15,083 nucleotides of DNA, taken from contig JBGOUV010000147.1 in assembly GCA_041477815.1 (NCBI GenBank), forward strand, positions 1-15,083, given 5' to 3'. Numbering within the stretch: position 1 is the stretch's first letter; every line of letters starts with the position of its first letter. Source of the DNA: JBGOUV01 sp041477815 (GTDB lineage: Bacteria; Acidobacteriota; Terriglobia; Bryobacterales; JACQDG01). Positions 13,431 through 15,083 of this stretch are shown one piece after another. The position numbers and the translations under genes were made by a program. The notes beneath the pieces are model-generated. The model had not been told where the DNA came from and ran no database searches. It saw only the letters and a list, made by a program, of their open reading frames with translations.

Positions 13431-15083
13431 TTCTTGTACTTCTTGCCGCTGCCGCACGGGCAAGGATCGTTGCGGCCTATCTTTTCGCCTTTGATCACTT
13501 GGGCCACGGCCGTGCCGCCGTCGCCCGAGCCCATCATCTGCAGCTCGGCCAGCTCCTTTTCTTTCTTCCGGCGGATATTGCGGGTGAAGTCCTCCATGGA
13601 GTGGACCGCCGCCTGCCGCTGCTGCTCCACCAGGGCCGGCTGCAGCTCCTCGACCTCCTCCTCGTCGAAGGGCAGGCGCGTCACCTGTCCCACCTGCAGG
13701 TAGAGGCGCAGGATGGTTTCGTCCTCGATGCGGTTCATCAGGGCCTCGAACATGTCGTAGGACTCCTTCTTGTACTCGACCAGCGGATCCTTCTGCCCGT
13801 ATCCGCGAAGGCCGATGCCTTCCTTCAGGTGGTCGAGGCTGTAAAGGTGATCCTTCCACTGGGTATCGAGAATCTCGAGCATGATCATGCGCTCGTGAAA
13901 GCGCAGGGCCTCTGTGCCGATGAGGGCTTCCTTGTCTTCGAGGCGCCGGTCGAGCAGTGCGGCGATCTCGTCGAGCATCTCGGCGCGGTTCAGGTTCGGG
14001 AGATCGACGTCGTCGAGGGAGACGCCGAACTGGGTGAGGACGTCCGAGCGCAGCCCGGCGTAATCCCAGGTGTCGGGATGCGCCTTGTCCGGACACCGGG
14101 TGTTCACGTAAACCTTGGCCAGGTCCCGCACGATCTCCTGGATGTACTCCTTCTGATCGATGCCTTCGAGCAGCTTGCGGCGCAGGCCATAGACGGCCTC
14201 GCGCTGCTTGTTCATCACGTCGTCGTACTCGAGCAGGTGTTTGCGGGCCTCGAAGTTCTGGGCTTCCACGGCCTTCTGGGCCGACTCGATGCGCTTGGTG
14301 ATGAGGCGCGACTCGATGGGGACGTCCTCCTCCATGCCCAGCTTCAGCATGAGGTTCTGCATCCGCTCGCCGCCGAAGACGCGGAGCAGGTCGTCCTGCA
14401 GGGAAAGGTAAAAGCGGGAGCTGCCGGGGTCGCCCTGCCGCCCGGCGCGTCCGCGGAGCTGGTTGTCGATGCGGCGGGTGATCAGCCGCGATTCGATTGG
14501 GATGCCTTCTTCCATGCCCAGCCGCTGCAGCAGGTTCGAAACCCATTCTTTGGCGAAGATGCGCATCAGGTCATCTTCAAGTGACAAATAGAACCGGGAG
14601 GAACCGGGATCGCCCTGACGTCCGGCGCGGCCACGAAGCTGGTTGTCAATGCGGCGCGCCTCGTGACGCTCGGTGCCGAAGATGTGCAGACCGCCGACGG
14701 CTGTGACTTCGTCGTGTTCTTTGTCGGTCTGCGCCTTGTAGCGATTGAAAATTTCCGTCCACTGGTCAGTCGGGACCACATACTCGTTGCCGGCGTAGTA
14801 CCAGACTGTGCTCTTGGCGTCGTCCACGCCGGCTTCGATCTTGCCCTGGGCGGCACGCAGCGGCTGCGCGATTCCCTTCTTCACGCATTCCTGCTTGGCC
14901 ATGAACTCGGGGTTGCCGCCCAGCAGGATGTCAGTGCCACGGCCGGCCATGTTGGTAGCGATAGTGACCATGCCCTTACGCCCGGCCTGGGCCACAATCT
15001 CAGCTTCACGCTCGTGATACTTGGCGTTGAGCACCACGTGCTTGATGGCCTTCTTCTTCAGGAGTTCGGAGAGGCGCTCGGAT
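13412..15083 (-). CDS. secA: SecA preprotein translocase ATPase (partial, C-terminal part) with duplicated motif VI segment
   Basis: ATPase that drives proteins through SecYEG at the inner membrane. About 556 residues are visible; the N-terminal nucleotide domain lies beyond the right edge, and the frame is open to the edge, so the first internal start codon (15037) is not the real start. From the edge: KKAIKHVVLNAKYHEREAEI, motif V (ATNMAGRGTDILLGG), a long insert (about KQECVKKGIAQ to DKEHDEVTAVGG), LHIFGTERHEA, then motif VI (RIDNQLRGRAGRQGDPGSS) present twice in tandem. Next come the helical scaffold (KRIESAQKAVEAQNFEARKH, LLEYDDVMNKQREAVY), WKDHLYSLDHLKEGIGLRGY, and the C-terminal zinc motif CPCGSGKKYKKCH that binds SecB or ribosomes. 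Normal SecA has one motif VI. The stop overlaps the next gene's start by 19 bases. Confidence 0.97.
   Translation of the reverse strand, partial: SERLSELLKKKAIKHVVLNAKYHEREAEIVAQAGRKGMVTIATNMAGRGTDILLGGNPEFMAKQECVKKGIAQPLRAAQGKIEAGVDDAKSTVWYYAGNEYVVPTDQWTEIFNRYKAQTDKEHDEVTAVGGLHIFGTERHEARRIDNQLRGRAGRQGDPGSSRFYLSLEDDLMRIFAKEWVSNLLQRLGMEEGIPIESRLITRRIDNQLRGRAGRQGDPGSSRFYLSLQDDLLRVFGGERMQNLMLKLGMEEDVPIESRLITKRIESAQKAVEAQNFEARKHLLEYDDVMNKQREAVYGLRRKLLEGIDQKEYIQEIVRDLAKVYVNTRCPDKAHPDTWDYAGLRSDVLTQFGVSLDDVDLPNLNRAEMLDEIAALLDRRLEDKEALIGTEALRFHERMIMLEILDTQWKDHLYSLDHLKEGIGLRGYGQKDPLVEYKKESYDMFEALMNRIEDETILRLYLQVGQVTRLPFDEEEVEELQPALVEQQRQAAVHSMEDFTRNIRRKKEKELAELQMMGSGDGGTAVAQVIKGEKIGRNDPCPCGSGKKYKKCHGAS
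14297..14656 (-). repeat. In-frame 180-bp tandem duplication inside secA
   Basis: Two adjacent 180-bp units (first in reading order 14656-14477, second 14476-14297) each encode 60 residues from RRIDNQLRGRAGRQGDPG to PIESRLIT. The proteins agree at 47 of 60 positions. The first 26 residues are identical, yet their codons differ at 17 of 78 bases, all synonymous. The second unit is more like the general SecA consensus (FGGERMQNLMLKLGM); the first has FAKEWVSNLLQRLGM. The unit start (CGCATCGA in the second copy) recurs just after the array (AAGCGCATCGAG), a possible recombination point. Confidence 0.95.

Noticed and set aside
13431..14546. Upstream extension of the unknown-function gene inside secA
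   Set aside because: The extension is Arg/Pro/Gly-rich shadow of secA; the signal peptide begins at the ATG at 13430.
14297..14656. Assembly duplication artefact in secA
   Set aside because: The two copies differ at many silent positions and at 13 of 60 residues, so they cannot be the same reads placed twice.

Overview
The window is high-GC bacterial DNA, dense with genes on both strands. The gene set is a gluconate 2-dehydrogenase subunit-3 family protein, SMP-30 and nucleoside-hydrolase domains, a neutral-ceramidase-like secreted protein, an ArsS-type radical SAM enzyme and a SecA with a long insert. Several genes have very short or no leaders. Together these suggest a soil Acidobacteriota of the Solibacter/Bryobacterales type; this is inference from gene content, as there is no rRNA or other marker here.

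Layout. Positions 1-637 (minus) hold the N-terminal part of an NCS2/AzgA purine permease, cut by the window edge. A 74-bp imperfect palindrome (656-729) separates it from a divergent xylose-isomerase-like gene (786-2009). A hicA-hicB pair follows (2048-2821); its HicA lacks the expected catalytic His, and hicB runs 103 bp antisense into the 3' end of tag (2719-3306, minus). tag is divergent, with a nearly symmetric -10 sequence between the starts, from an unusual fusion of an SMP-30 propeller and a nucleoside hydrolase (3312-5090). Next are a carboxymuconolactone-decarboxylase-like protein plus ArsS radical SAM pair (5130-6421), a vapBC pair (6460-7094) and an orphan gluconate 2-dehydrogenase subunit-3 protein (7108-7656).

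On the minus strand, a secreted ceramidase-like hydrolase (9350-10675) is translationally coupled to an L-ribulokinase (7695-9350). A divergent MFS exporter (10827-12050) follows an array of CACCCNN heptamers. A 390-bp gene-free stretch contains a strong hairpin and a possible small RNA. The last two genes, both minus strand, are a secreted or membrane-anchored protein of unknown function (12441-13430) and secA (13412 to the right edge).

The most striking feature is in secA: a 60-residue segment containing helicase motif VI (the arginine-finger region) is present twice in tandem, 180 bp apart. Over the first 26 codons the two copies encode identical residues but differ at 17 of 78 bases, all synonymous, which points to an old duplication with both copies under selection. 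Other points of interest are the two-enzyme fusion, a consistent spacing of -10-like boxes 6-7 bases before start codons, a perfect 17-bp palindrome abutting the ArsS operon, and a heptamer repeat family upstream of two genes.

How the genes might work together: purine permease, nucleoside hydrolase, aldopentose isomerase-like protein and ribulokinase could form a nucleoside/pentose salvage route. They are not one operon, so this stays a hypothesis.
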